A stretch of DNA of 64,000 bases, taken from assembly GCF_022965805.1 (NCBI RefSeq), contig NC_133115.1, positions 31,921,321 through 31,985,320 on the forward strand, in the 5' to 3' direction. The notes below the pieces were generated by a model. That model was not told the DNA's origin and did not search any database. It saw only the letters and a program-made list of their open reading frames with translations. The stretch comes from Primulina eburnea (taxonomy: Eukaryota; Streptophyta; Magnoliopsida; Lamiales; Gesneriaceae). Numbering within the stretch: the stretch's first letter is position 1; every line of letters starts with the position of its first letter. The position numbers and the translations under genes were made by a program. Positions 10,271-24,263 of the stretch are shown piece after piece.

Positions 10271-13200
10271 TTTGCTCTTCTTGTTGATTGAATCAAAAGC
10301 TTTGGAAAGAGAAATAAAATAAAATGATAGCCATCAGAGCATAAAATATAACCAAAATTTATGCAGAACCATAGCAACTCATGCAAGAAAAATCAAGATG
10401 CACCCGTTAAATGTGCACTAATCATGCAAGAGCTTGCCTTGCCCGTGTGTAGATGTAGATGAAATTATACATACAGCATATAGTTAGAAATATAAACTGC
10501 GTAGATACAAATATACAGTTGCATGCACCGGAAACTTCTTGAATGAGATTCTGATATACTAATATAAATGGGATGATTAAATTCTCTTCCACTTCAGAAA
10601 GCCTGGATTAAAAAAGCCCTGAAACAATCGGATAGAATAATTAAGTTACAAAAAAGAAAAGCATCTACACAATTTCATTCAAAGATCTAAAATAGGAAAA
10701 TGTATATATATTCATACAAGTATTTTTTCACTTGCAATTACAGAAACAAATTAGGTATCTTTTAAGCAGAAATTTAAAATAGGAAAACAAGGTTTCAACT
10801 TTTTTATATATTTCTTAGATGTGTTTATCAGAAATTTCTCCCATCTCATAAGGCAAAAAACAAAGTACTGAGTTTTTTTCCCTATTTCTCTAGGTTTTGG
10901 TTCAGAAATTTCTCAGATATTTCAAATGTATGTGTTAGAAATTTATTGAACCTAAAAAACTGGAAACCCTTTGGGAAGGAAGAAGACATTGGCATAGTAA
11001 CAAGAGACATCAGAGATAAGAGAGACAGCTAAACTTACTTTAATACAAACAACTTTAAATAAAATCCCAGGAAACTTTTGAAACCGCTGAGTGAGATCCT
11101 CACAGAGAGTTGAATAAATTGTAAGAGAATGCAATGGTGTAAGGATAAGAAGAATGGAACAGAAAATGCAGTTTATAGAGATTCTGAGAGAGAGAAAGGT
11201 GGACTGATGTCATGGAATAATAAATGAAATTTGTGCTCTTATGGAAAAAAAATCAAGATGCTGGATTTATTTAATTTGTCAGCAATGATGTGTCAAAAGA
11301 TTACCAGAATGTTTATGATAATTTGACAGCTTTTTCACCAACGCACTGTATCATTAATAATTGTCCAAAAACACCAAGTGTGCCATTAAAATCTGAAATT
11401 TCAAGGGATCTTAAAGACCAACCCTCTTCAGTTGAATTTATTTAGTTTTTGTATTCTTTGATATAAATTCTGAGTACATGGTGGTACAGTAGCAAGTACA
11501 AAAATATATCTTTAACCAAGGACGCATGAAAATACAACAATCATTTTAACCTAAAACATTTAAAGTAGATGTATGCGCTCATATTCTTGCAACATTGGTG
11601 TTCCGTAAAATGCTACTACTTATTTCATAGATTCTGAGCGATACAATACGGTTCAGCATAATCCAATGTATAACAATACCAAATCCTATCAACTGCCACT
11701 AAACAACGGGCATATATTGTTACATCATCAGTACTCAGTTGCTTACCATCCATGAAGAAAACGAAAAAGGAGCTAAATCAAGTCTGCCTTAAGCAAAAGT
11801 GATTCACTCATAATTGACTGCATGAAAGTAAAAAACACATTATCAGTGCCATAATTTGCCGAGATTGCTTCAAAATTAGAGTGTCTCAGATATGAATGAT
11901 AAATTCTCCTTTAGATAAGTGACGCTCATTCTGCCATCAGATAGCTAACATATAAGCATGCAAAAACAGACACTTCCAGATGCAGCAAGGCTTTGTAAGA
12001 AGCGATAGTAACGCAAAAATGGCTAAAGTAGAAAATAAGATGTTGCAGAAACCTGAACAAAATTAATTTACAGGATATGCAGTGAAAAGAATAAATATTG
12101 AAACAAGAAGTAAACTCCAACATACAGTAGTATTCTACTCCCCGTAAAAAATTAGCATCAAACATATGGAACACATTTGCATCAAACATATCCATGGTAA
12201 AGACTCCGCTCTATCAAATTGTTAGAAAAGGTTTGGAAAATTATGAGGAAAAACTCAACAGAGAAATTCAAAGTTACAAAATTTTATTGGAATAAATTTG
12301 GTAGAGGTGGAGTTGGACTGACTCATGGGAACCTCGAAAAATTACCTTTGGATCAACATTCCAAAAGTGTAGTTTCTAAAGGACAACCCAAAATCCAGAT
12401 ACAACAAACAGATTTCTTCCTAGAGAGGTGAAGATAATTGAGTTTTTCCTGATTAAAGAGTATGGTCTAAACCGCCATTGAGCCTTAAACTAGATGAGTC
12501 ATACCACAAACCACCACCATTTTTAGTAGGTTTAGTTATAGATAGAAATCATCTTCAAACTTCAGCTAAACAAGTAAAAGTGTGATGACTGTAGATAAAT
12601 GGGTTTGCGGCAACTCCATGCGTTGTCTTGTATGGCGATAGGAAACCCCAAGATAGAGGAAGACAAAGGAGAATCAGTTGTGGGTGTGTGAAAATTATTG
12701 TAGAGAGCATTGTATCCTGATACAAAGGCATATGAAAATCAGAAATCCAATATCAGATCAATGGACAAGGGACACGTGGCAAAAAGAGAGAGGTCATGCA
12801 ATAGAGAATGAACACGAGTGATTATTATGATCATCCACATAACTACCTGAGCAAGTGCCACTGAGATATGGAGAAGGGAGAAAATGATTTGCCGCAATTG
12901 CAACTGATTAAACATATATCAATCTAAATCAATTCCAATTTGAGTTGTTAACTTGTCTTTTCATAAGATTGATAGAATGGAAGTCTTATACTTCCATTTT
13001 ACATTTTCATCAAGAATTTTATTTCTTTTCGTCTTATTACGAGAACAAGCAGTCTCATCCAAGAATTGTGTGATTTCTTTCCAGAAATGTTGAAATACAA
13101 ATCAGAAGAGGTCAAGCAAGTTTCATGTGCTCTGCCAAAAGTTAATCTAAACATGGAAAAAAAAGTGATGGAAAGATAGCAAGGATAGCTACATCTATGA

Positions 13201-15360
13201 TTGGTTGGAAATTAGATTTATAATCCATTTGTTTTGAGTATGTAGATAACATTTTCCTTGCTATAATACTGATGACAGTTGTCTAGGACTATATCAAGAT
13301 CTACTTTAGTAGGTTATAATTTTAGATCATTTGATTTGATTAATATATTCGGATAACAAATTAAAGATACACTTCAGTGAGTAAGAGATTCATATCAATA
13401 AATATAACCACTCTGCCTACCTTTTCAAACTCTAAATACACCAACACAATCCCTTAAATCAAGAACCAAAGGTGATAATATCCAACGATGGACATTATAA
13501 CAAACCAATGGTCAACATTAATTGTTTGTATCGAAAACGTTAAAATCATTCATGTGCAGTTCACTTTTTTCCGTAACATACAGAGAAATCAAGATAAACC
13601 AAGAAAACATGATATACCGCATGCATCAAAGTTAGGACTTCAACCATAATCTAGATCGATATCCCTCAACTTCCATAGACTCCCATTCTGCAACCACAAT
13701 AAATGCAGTTCCTGAAAAAAGGAAAAATATTGTTAGATAAAGAAATATGGATACAATTTAATTTTCTATTCTTCTTGGAATCCTATAACATAAACATTAC
13801 AAAAATAAATGAATCCCGCAAGTTTGAAGGGTTACAACTCAGTCTCATCATTTCCACAGATTAGTTCTTTTGTTGCATTTAACACAAATGCGTGCAACAA
13901 ATGTATGATATCAACTTCATGTTTCTTCTTGTTTCACCAAGTCTTTTGGCTGGTGCAAATGAAGAAAAATATCGAGAAGGCACCGAGTTCAAAAGTGATA
14001 TTACAGAACGATGAGACAAAGCAATTGAATAGCATATCACAGACAACTCAAAGCTAAATGGGCTAAAGAAAACAGCATTAATTTTATAAAAATACCTGAG
14101 AAATTACAAATGCATGAAATATTGCAGTTGTTGACAGCTATATTGAAGGACAGATGCAGTTGCACAGACTTCCCTTCCTATTCACATAATAATCACAAAA
14201 TATCATAAACCGTGAGAAAACAAAAGGTGACTTTAAACAACTGAAATTTTAATAAACAGATACCAGATGCAGAATATGATAGTTCTCAATTGTTTTTACA
14301 ATATAATTAAAAGCTACATGTTATTTGCTATTCCCTATTTATAATGATTTTCACTCAAGGAAGATATCATCATGCATTCCTCTTCGATGCGTCTTTCTAG
14401 AGCCACCATAACGAATCCAACACTAGTAGAAGTGAAGGTTTTATCAAAACTACAATTGTTAAAAGATGAAGTAAAAATTCCACTACATATATAAAGAACC
14501 ACTCCGACACAAATTAGTCCCGAGAGTACAAGAACCAGATATAAACAAATAATACATAAGCGTGTGCAATAACAATGTCATTCGAAAAACCAAAAAATAA
14601 TGTGTATACTCGTGCATATATCTTCGTAAAGGTAAAAATTCTACCCATAAAAATGATTATATTGAAATTCATCATAGATTTATTAGGACAAGACCAAATG
14701 TTTAATATAATGTAAGCCATAATGCATTTGTTACTTTTTCTAAATGAATCTTATTGTTATAATTTACAAGAAAACCAAATAAACTACTTAAAAAAAAATC
14801 ACAAACACTGTGCAACTAAAACAAAATGTTACTCTAACATAGATAGCATGGGGGATCCATCGAGGAACTGCAGAAACGAACCCATATCGCCATTTAAAGG
14901 ATTCAAGTTCTTTCAAGAAGCCTTCAGGCATTCAATCCCACGATGAAGAGAAGAATGGAATGGCCCAATTACATGGATGTGTGTTCTTTCTGGTTGCGCT
15001 TTCAAGAATCCATCTATAGACCATGGAGTGGATGCCACAAGTTCCCAACAAAGATTAATGCTTGATTTTCTGAATCTAAAGTGCCCCAAAAATCAAGAAA
15101 GTAATACATACCAACTTCATGACCAAAATTAGTAACTTTTGGTTTGGGAGAAGAGGCAATGTAACTCGATCCTTTATACCAAAACCCCAGCATACATCAT
15201 TCGCAACAGGCGGGCCCAGTAAAATCGAAAACAATTCAATTCTCACCTGTAATTTTTCCAATATTTCGGGTTTCAACGCTATGCAGAGAAACCCCGTCGC
15301 CCAACGACCAAGTGACATGTACAGTGGCGATATATTTTTTAAATGGCAAAAATTTGTGTT
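10271..15360. other. Long intergenic stretch, no supported gene
   Basis: About 5 kb of AT-rich sequence between the two minus-strand genes. The left end may contain the 5' UTR exon of the DUF1639-like gene near 11034-11200. On the minus strand around 15.3-14.8 kb there is a short open stretch beginning MSLGRWATGFLC with a possible donor, but it matches nothing I know and no partner exon was found. Elsewhere only random short frames occur. Confidence 0.4.
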
Positions 15361-15399
15361 GGTAAGATCCGTGAGACGGTCTTATATGAGACTTACTCT
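15361..15399 (+). repeat. Fragment of the GTCTCAC repeat family
   Basis: A single end fragment, AGATCCGTGAGACGGTCT followed by TATATGAGACTTACTC, matches the right-hand end of the longer copies elsewhere in the window (for example 43716-43895). The rest of the element is absent. Confidence 0.6.
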
Positions 15400-15791
15400 T
15401 TTTAAAATGACATTTTTATCAATTAGATTAAATTTTCTGGGAAAACAACTAGAAATGATAAAATTATTATTTTATAACTATAAAAAAACTGTCATCTAAT
15501 TCTAAATTTATATTGGAGCATTCTATCACATAGTGTTTAGAAAACATTTCATAAAGATTTTGTTTTAACTTTGGAGAATCTAATACCTACTTAGTTAAAA
15601 ATAAATTTTCTTTTCTAGATGTAATTTGATGTAATGATTTATCGAATGGACGATGTTACCCCAAATAATATTTATTTCACTCAACGTAAGAGCTAAATTA
15701 AAAGTGTGTTTTTACAAATATACGAACACAGACGATGTAATTCATAATTGCCAAATTTTCATGTAAAATTCGTGGTAATAATGTTAGTATC

Positions 15792-18700
15792 TCAATACAG
15801 CTTAATTGTATTCTCGTCATGTCCAGATACCAGCCTCAAAGGAGAGTGTTTCGATGATTTGTGTCGCGTAGTCGAATTCTCCAACAAGTATGGAAGTATG
15901 TGTTCTTCCATTTCATCATAAGAGATTTCAAGGTGGCTTCCACATGCTTTTACAAACTTCACTTTCCCAGCTTCATCCAGTGTTTTCAGGCCGATCCAAT
16001 CTTCGGTGTAGAGGGTTGTCTGTAAAGATTCAACAATGCAGCTTGCTTTAGCATGCATGCATGATCACAAGATTGAACTGATGGCATTCTTTGGATTTGT
16101 TGTGAGTTACACTAGCACGGTATCTATATTCAGTTCACACATCTTAATCCGATTGGACCTTAATCTTGATTCAAGTCCGACGGTGAGTGAGCCTTACCCC
16201 GTCGTCCCTCTATTGTATTGGCTCTTATTGAGAGCCTGAAGGTCGAGATATAAGCTCAAGAGTACAGCCGGAAGGAAAAACTCGATTGATTCAATGTCTC
16301 AACACGGAATAACATTAATAAAAACCATGCAGACACAAACTTTCCAATAACTTGTGGGTTCAAGGAGAGCAGATTCATAACGAATCATGGGCGTATTATA
16401 AGAAACAGATACCTGCTGTGCGGACAAAATGGGGTCCCACGAATTGTCTGGATAGTACCCGAACCAAGAGGTCTCTTTCGGCACTAGAACATTATCTTTC
16501 TCGAACTGGGTAAGAAACAATAGCTTGAGCCATATGCATATACATGAAACTGGAGGAAAATGGTAAGATTTCTTGTATCTAACAGGTAATCAGAACCATT
16601 ATATCAAACTTACCATTATAAGTACCAAATTCTGCAAGCTAGAAAACCGCTCTTTGTACGTGGAATTCTGGTGAAATTCATTATTTAGCTTAGGGAGGAA
16701 CTTGCATCCATCCTTGTAGTCACTTAAATCCTGATAAAGTGGTCGACAGAATTTTATATGTTCAAATGGAGGCGTCAAGCCTTAAACACGTGGGGATATG
16801 TTAAAGAGGATAAATTGTATCGAACTACGCCAAAATGACTTGGAATTCAATCATCTGTTTGCTTCAAGAAAACAAACTTGGTCTAAACTCCAGTTCATGC
16901 GTGTCCACTGTGTTATCTTTTGAAGCTCTCATTATTAAATGTGAAATGACCAATTAAAGGATCAGACATTTTTTTCATCGCTGTTTCGAGAAAACCGATT
17001 GAAAAAAACTTGATGTTACATTGTTATAGAGAAGAAGACATTTAAAAGGGAAATGTCTCCGACATGCATAGATTCGAAACATAAAAAGTTATATGCATGG
17101 GCAATAAAAACAAGAAGATCGCTAATGTTTCATACTTATAAGCATAAATTCAATTCTTGCAAAAGAATTTTACTCACAGTAGGAATTTTAATGTAGTTAG
17201 ACGGTGCCAAATGTTCCTGTAATGACACAAAGCTGAGATGATTCAAAACGATGTAGATTCCCATGATGTAAAAAGTGAAATCAAGAAAAGAAATGTTGCA
17301 AGTTCAGGAACTGAAAATCTGGGGTTTGAAATTTAAAATTCAACGCCATGTTGAATGATTTCAAAACCTGAACAAAGTCGGTATAAACTGCCAACTCGAT
17401 CAAAAAGTCCACGAGAATGCAAACCAAAGCAGACTGCAAGACCAAGAATAATTAAACCAGATGGCCAAAGCAAACAATTTCCACAGGCTATATTATTCAA
17501 TTACAAATGGTGAATATACAATGAAGAAAGAATGAGAAACGATATGGGATTAAACCATGAAGAACTAATACTATCATTATCATTTATATAAACGAAAATA
17601 TTTGGCGATAAATACGGTAGAAAATCTTTTCTTTAACTTGATCATAATAAAGTAATATCACAAATATATCATAATATAGTAATATATTACATGATTATTA
17701 ACACTACTGTACACGGTAAAGTTTTTCCAAGATAATTGAAGAGCAATGTAAGGGCAAATCTCTCTTTTACCATCAATTACTGTAATCATGAGTGTTTTTT
17801 AAAGACTTTTTTTTACCATCTGACTGTATTAGTTTCATCAAAGGTGATGATGTGCACCGTTCCAAGTTTTTCAGATGGTTGCTTCTAGAAGAAGGAAATT
17901 TCAGTTATGGTTGTGCACCTTTTGAAGTATCTCCACTAAACAAATGAAAAGATAAACAGAAACGGGTCAAATCTTATCTCAACTCTGCTGGCTTTAGTGT
18001 CTTTTAATAAAACATTGCAGCGACAGATTAAGCAAACAGATATAGAAGTCCTCATATTTAAGAAACAAATCTACAGAGTTTTCCTACTTGCATCAGCCAA
18101 TAATCATCAAAGAATTGAACTTTGGATATTTTATGGATCCATAATTCAGAAGACTTAAATGCAGCTAGAAAGAAATCTTACTCCGCAGAGGGGAACAGAT
18201 GCAATCCCGGCATGTGGACCTGCCAGAGAAATAAGATTTCTCACCTGTGTCAATTTAAGAAAAATAAGGCATAATAACAGGTATCTTGAACATAGATTGT
18301 GATATTGGTATATAGAGGCTCCAAATTTTGAAAGAGTAAGAACTGGAAGTAATAAGTGGTAGTTCGAAAGGACAATATACAACTTGGACAAACAGTTTAT
18401 CACATCTAAAAACCATTCAAAGGGACCATAGTGAATCAGTGATAGAGGATTCGTGCTTCTCGAAATTGAGTTGGATTAGGCACTTTGAGGGCAGCTAGTT
18501 GCATGTATGGCAATAGAGTAACGACTAAGCTGTTCTTAGGTAGCATTACAGAACCAATTGCCCCCAACTGTCCTGTGTGACTCCCTATGTGGAGGCAACA
18601 ACCAAAATGAGACGTTTAAGATGTTGTACAGTTCAAAAAATTAATTTGCACTATTTTCAGTACCTCTAGCTTTGGAATATCCATAAATATTCCATCCTAC

Positions 18701-20384
18701 AATATGCTAAGGAGAGCATCAAGTTGAAAAGAGTAGAGTTGTACAGTCTGGGGCTTGAAAAGTATTGACGACTCGATGAATTTATAGAATGAAATTTTTA
18801 CCCAGATTTCTTTATCAAAGTGCTCGATCAGTACTTACTGGAGGTCCGTCACAGAACTCAACTGACTCCTCTTCCAATCATATTACCCTGGAAAGTATGA
18901 GATTAGAGACAGATGTTCATCAACAAATGAAAACCATAAAAAGTGAGTATGATAACACCATTTTTTCATATGTCAAACATAAAAACATCAGAAACAATTA
19001 TTGAATGGTTCACACTTCACATCTTTCTTCCATGATAGAAATACGTTAGCCAGAAAACAAAACTCAATCTCAATAAAATTTCCTCCCGTCACCGAAAGAA
19101 AATAATATGCATCAGTGAGTTTTTTATGGGAAAAACATCATATATAATTAGCCCATAAAATGTATTTAAAATATGGTTCGATTTTGAGAGATGATGGGGA
19201 TAGAAACAGATTCCCACCTGCGAAAGCCCGATGATGTTGTAGCCATCACTTAGCTCACTCATTTTCTTCACCTATTTGTTAAAAAGGCATTCAATCTAAG
19301 CAAGACATTCTGGGTCAATTAAGATAATTCTTCGGACAGAACAGCATACCTTTTTGCAAGCAGTGGCAGTCTGCACCATTCAACCAGAAAAAAAAAGAAA
19401 AAGAAAATTCCATTAAATTGTAATAATAATGTTCTTCTGTATAATACGAACTGAATAATTCAGAAACAACGGACCTGCTTTAGAAAGGGCATTGTCCAAG
19501 AATCCCATTCACCGTTTCCAATTTCTCTAAGATACAAAAACATGACAAAATGAACCATTGGCATACAGAAGGCGGTAGTACATCCACATTTTATATCCAT
19601 TTTTCAATATTAAAAAAGCGAAATATGAAGTAAATGTACTCTATGCAGATCAAATTTATATCCATGTTCGTACGAATTGAATTAAAAACATACATGCAAT
19701 AACCAGGTGAACCAGACCAATTACTCAAAACCTTGGTGAAATGTGAGACTCCTTTATTATCGCAACTGTCAGAGACTCCTGAAATATTACAGGTCAAAAT
19801 GAGAGCCATATTTAATATCTAATCTTTGGATTTTTACTGTAAGGTCTAATTTGTAGAATCTTGAAACTGGGAATTCAATATATCCTCTGAATTCATCATT
19901 TCATCAAATTAACATAGTTCCCATCAGCTAAAAAAATAAAATAAAACAGGATAATAAGGATGGAAAAAGAGACCAAAGAATTGATATTTCCAAGAAAAGT
20001 GAATCCCCATAAAGTAAGAGTAAGCGTGAAAAGAACCAAATCCGCCTCCAAAAAAACACAGATCCTTAAATTTTTGCCATCTACGAAATCATCAAACTCT
20101 GAGACTAAAATATCACAGAACCCAAATTTAAAAAAATGGATGCAACCGCTTATTAGTAACTGTCGAAACAGCAGAAATTTCACAAGACAGGCTATTCCAA
20201 AAAGTCAACAACATATAGGCAGCATGAATCATTTTTATTCCAATATAACATATAAAATCCACAGCAGAACCTCAGAGTTACCATGAAATACAACAAAGGG
20301 GATGGAATGAACAATTCTTGAGGTCAAAATAACTGAAACTATACATAGAAATAAGAATATTTTCAAGAAAATTTTGAGGGCCAT
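15792..20384 (-). CDS. PPT1: Palmitoyl-protein thioesterase, 12 exons, frameshift in exon 6
   Basis: The family removes palmitate from S-acylated proteins in the lysosome or vacuole through a Ser-His-Asp alpha/beta hydrolase. Exons are 20282-20384, 19694-19778, 19475-19526, 19350-19370, 19218-19271, 18839-18887, 18182-18244, 17368-17433, 17178-17216, 16614-16730, 16413-16505 and 15792-16019. Phases and splice sites agree throughout. A signal peptide (MALKIFLKIFLFLCIV) precedes PFVVFHG. GLSQ|GN, spanning exons 5 and 6, holds the nucleophile Ser104; GSHLEIS near residue 276 holds the His. Other landmarks are LAGPHAGIASVPLCG, KFLPKLNNEF and ETSWFGYYPD. Exon 6 is 49 nt where 48 are needed: after GNMIGRGV one extra base shifts the frame to a TGA, while VEFCDGPP follows in the other frame. 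Without it the product would be 322 residues. This is either a recent null allele or pseudogene, or a base error. An N-terminal extension in frame starts only from TTG. Confidence 0.85.
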
Positions 20385-22482
20385 TTGTTCTTGCAAATGG
20401 TAGTTCGAATCCGCCAATTGTTAATCTCTGAGTTCCAGCAACTTTTGAGTTTTCATGGAAAATTATGGTTGGAGAATTGAATGGATACAGTAATAATAAT
20501 AATTTAATAATCAAAACCAAATTGATGAAGGACACTTGGATAGGTGGGAAACTAAGAAACGAGGATTAGAATTTAATTTTTATCAACGGCTCATCTAACA
20601 GTCAACGTTACAGATATCCAGTTATCCATGTGGATCCTTGGGTTTAAATGCAGTTTGCACCCATAATGTTTTGAATTTTAGCAATTTGACCCTGGATTTT
20701 AGTTTTTTTCCCCCTCTGTTTCCACAACCATATAGCGACCAATCCGGTGGCATAATGGGGAATATTATTATTATTTTTTAAAAATAATAAGAAGACTAAC
20801 ATTTTTTCGGGTTCGGGTATTGAATAGTAAATTTCTACACGATATGGGATAGTCCATGTGCATGATTAATTTTAATTTTGAATTTTTATTTTTAGATAAG
20901 ATTACAAATTTAATTAAAATAAAATGATGTATTTTTAGTTATATTTTAGTTGATTATGTTAACATATTAATATTGTTTGTATTTTTAAGTTTAAATATAT
21001 TTTGATTAATTAAATTTATAATCTAATATATATTTTAAAAATAATCGGATAATATAACCCGAAATAATCAAATTCAGATATAAAATTTTTAACACGACTC
21101 ATGTTCTCCCACATTATACTAAAAAAAATTCATATATTATTTTGCATTGTAGGTATATATCGAGTTGATTCGTTTCATGGATAAAAAGCATTGAATAGAT
21201 ATAAAAACATGTCCGATTCCAACAAATTTCGGATATCCTTCGTTATAACATCATTTGTACCCAGATCTTCAGCATTATCAGTAATTGTACCAATTGCTAG
21301 TTAAGAGTATGTAAAGACATGAACATCTATCTTTTAAGTCCAATTCTCAAGCATATAAGCTCCGCTCTTTTAATCGATATGAGATGTCTTAACAATATAG
21401 CCTCATGTTCAAATATTGGATCCATGATTTCTATGAAAATTAATATTTATGATTCAAATGTAGTATTTTTCATTGATTTGAAACCGATCGGAAGTCCGTT
21501 TCATAAAATTGACCCGTGAGATGAAGGGAAAACTATGTAAAAATTCAATATGTGAAATAAAACCAAAAATTAAATTTTAAAGAATAGGAAATGAGAAAAA
21601 ATTAAAGGTTTATATAATTGGCAGGCTGTTCACGGTGTAGATTAATAATAATAAAATGGAGCGCAATTATTCATTGTATACAATAATTAGCCAACGACCA
21701 TGGTAGTGAGGAGTTGTATTTCTACTTCACATAATAAAAGTTTTTTTTATCTCTTTTAACATTATAGAAAAATATAATTATTGTTTTCTAATATGATGCG
21801 TAATATGAATAAATTAAAATATTATTATAGTTTTTTTTGTTCCGTGTAATAATTGTATCTCTCGTGAAAGCGAGCGGCTCTTGTGCTGCTGCATAGTTTA
21901 AAATATAATAATTGATGTTACCATTACCTATATTACTTGATAAAGTGGTAAGTGTTCGATTATGTAATTGGTATCAAAGTCAATTTTATTCTTATATATT
22001 ACAAGGAATAAAAATAGTGGGAGGGGTATTGTTGGGGTGTTTTAATTGTAATCAAAATGTGACGCTTAAACTGTTGTACGATTTAAAATATTTGAGTTAT
22101 AACATTGTTATCAACTGTAGTTTTTGGCGAAACAATAAAGGAGTTGATATTTACATTCTATTTTCTGTTATCTACAGCCAACTTTATGTGTAAAATATGT
22201 GTCAAATTTATTCACAAATAGAATGGAAAATGATAAGAATGGAGAGTAAATATCCACCCTCAAAAGATAAACATTTGGACCTTAATTTTTTATATTCACA
22301 ATCCACTTAAGAATATGATGGGAATCGATAGTTTCCTTCACTCATAAAAAATTAGGGAATGACAAAATTTAGGTTATTACATGATCCATATGTACTTGGG
22401 CCAATTCTCATGAGCATACCATTCCAAACTCGCATCAAGCTCATGAAACTGCAACCCAATCTTATAATATCAAGAAAAAATG
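20385..22482. other. Intergenic, no gene seen
   Basis: The left part should contain the promoter and 5' UTR of the thioesterase gene. The rest is strongly AT-rich with no recognised coding or RNA gene. Confidence 0.45.
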
Positions 22483-22640
22483 ACAAAAACTTGTGTGAGA
22501 CACATGTATTTTATTTGGATCATCAATACGAAAGTATTATTTTTTATGCTAACAGTATTACTTTTTATTGTGAATATCGGTAGGTTTGACTCGTCTCACA
22601 GATAAAGATTGGTGAAACCGTCTCAGAAGAGAACTACTCC
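22483..22640 (+). repeat. GTCTCAC repeat family, copy A
   Basis: Worn copy. It opens with CAAAAACTTGTGTGAGAC, contains TTTTTTATGCTAACAGTATT and ATTGTGAATATCGGTAGG, and closes with GACTCGTCTCACAGATAAAG and a degenerate CCGTCTCA end. Confidence 0.7.
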
Positions 22641-23054
22641 AAGAAAAATATAATTTTGGTGATATAAATTATCTCTTTTTTATTTAGTATTCTATGTTAC
22701 TAACATTGTGTCGATGTGATGTGACAATTGACATTTTATAAAAATGTAGTAAGAAATCTTAATTTTTATTGAGAAAATTATAAATTTCAATTTATCTAAG
22801 AAACTTAATTGTGGTGTGAAATAAACAATCATTTGTGAAAATGCATTTTATATGCTAAATAAAAAGAACCATATAACAACAAACCATAACATTCACGTGG
22901 GAATATTACTTCAAATAATAAAGAAAATATTGGATGTAGAATTAAGATTCACTGAAACTTACGTTTTGCATGATAAACAACAAAAATATACTCGAATTCA
23001 ATTATATTTCTTTTATTTATTTTTATTCTTGAAATTGAAACCTCTATAAATATA

Positions 23055-24263
23055 CACTACAAGAAAAGTGGGTTTCCGCGGCGTACAATATACGCCGCAG
23101 AAAGGGACGCACGCTGTAAAGTTGAAAGCCGTCTTAAGTTTGACACTATTGGCGGCGTGCGATTTACGCTGCGGTTTAGTCTATTAACGGCGTGCAGAGT
23201 ATGCTGTTGATAGTTAAACTATTGGCAGCGTGCATATGTACGTCGTTAATACACTATCTGCAGCGCGCAATGTACGCCGTTAATGTTAAAAAAACATCTA
23301 AATATTAGCGACGGTTTGTGACAAACGTCGCTAAATATTAGCGACGGTGTTTAAATGTAGCGACGATTTTGCAACTGTAACGACGGTATTTAAATTTAGC
23401 GATGGTTTTATAGACCGTCGCTAAAATCTGCATAAAATAAAAAAAATTACTTATAATTTAGTAAATTTTTTAAAAAAATACAATACACATATGATAAATA
23501 AACTCATGATCTTAATTAAAACACTTAAAAAATTAACCAAAAATTGAAACAAAAAAATGTACCTAAATCGAAATTAAAATCGTATAAGAAAGAAAAATTT
23601 TAAGTGTCGTAAAATAGTGTGTAAGAAAGTGGAACGAAAATTGGATATTTATAGACAATTTACGACTATTACCGACGGTTTCACAACAAACTGTCGCTAT
23701 TAGCGACGATTTAGGTATAGTCGTCGCTGATTTTCGGCAATTAGCGACGGTTTACTAACAACGGTCGCTAAAAGCAACGGTCATTTTGATACCGTCGCCG
23801 ATTTAAAATGGCGACGGTTTACATAGCGACAGTTTTAGAAAACCGTCGCAATATTTAAATTAGCGACGGTTTCTATAAAACCGTCGTCGCTAATTTAAAA
23901 TTTCTCAACATTTTCCACAGCGTGCTATCAATGCAAGCCGTGAATGCATAAGGTATTAACAGCGCACATTATGGTACGCTGCGGATAGTATATAATATTA
24001 CTTTCTGCAGCGTGCTTTTAATGCGCGCCGTATATGTTATTAACGGCGCGCATTAAAAGCACGCTGCGGAAAGTATATAATATTTACAGCACACATAAAT
24101 GCACGCTGCAGATATTACTTTCCGCAGCGTGCTTTTGATGCACGCCGTTATTTCTGTCAATTGCAACAATATTAACAGCGCTGCCGTTAAAAGCACTATT
24201 CACAGCGTGCTTTTAATTCACGCTGTTGATAACGTGCTGCGGAAAATCATTTTTCTTGTAGTG
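23055..24263. mobile_element. Non-autonomous CACTA (En/Spm-type) transposon
   Basis: The element starts CACTACAAGAAAA and ends with the exact inverse TTTTCTTGTAGTG. The similarity continues inwards (TTTCCGCGGCG against TTTTCCGCAGCA in reverse). Inside are two layers of subterminal repeats. The outer ones are built on GCAGCGTGC/GGCGTGCA words in both orientations. The inner ones are many copies of TTAGCGACGGTTT and its complement AAACCGTCGCTAA, often as hairpins. Such dense short subterminal repeats are a known transposase-binding feature of CACTA elements. No transposase frame is present, so it would need help in trans. The flanking triplets (ATA and AAT) are not identical, so a 3-bp target duplication is not evident. 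Confidence 0.85.

Noticed and set aside
15076..15318. 80-residue minus-strand frame starting MSLGRWATGFLC, with a possible donor inside
   Set aside because: No known family and no partner exon was found; kept only as a remark.
23280..23900. Regularly recurring short repeats (GCGACGGTTT) that look array-like
   Set aside because: Not a CRISPR array: units alternate in orientation, spacing is irregular, the genome is a plant, and the repeats lie inside a CACTA element.
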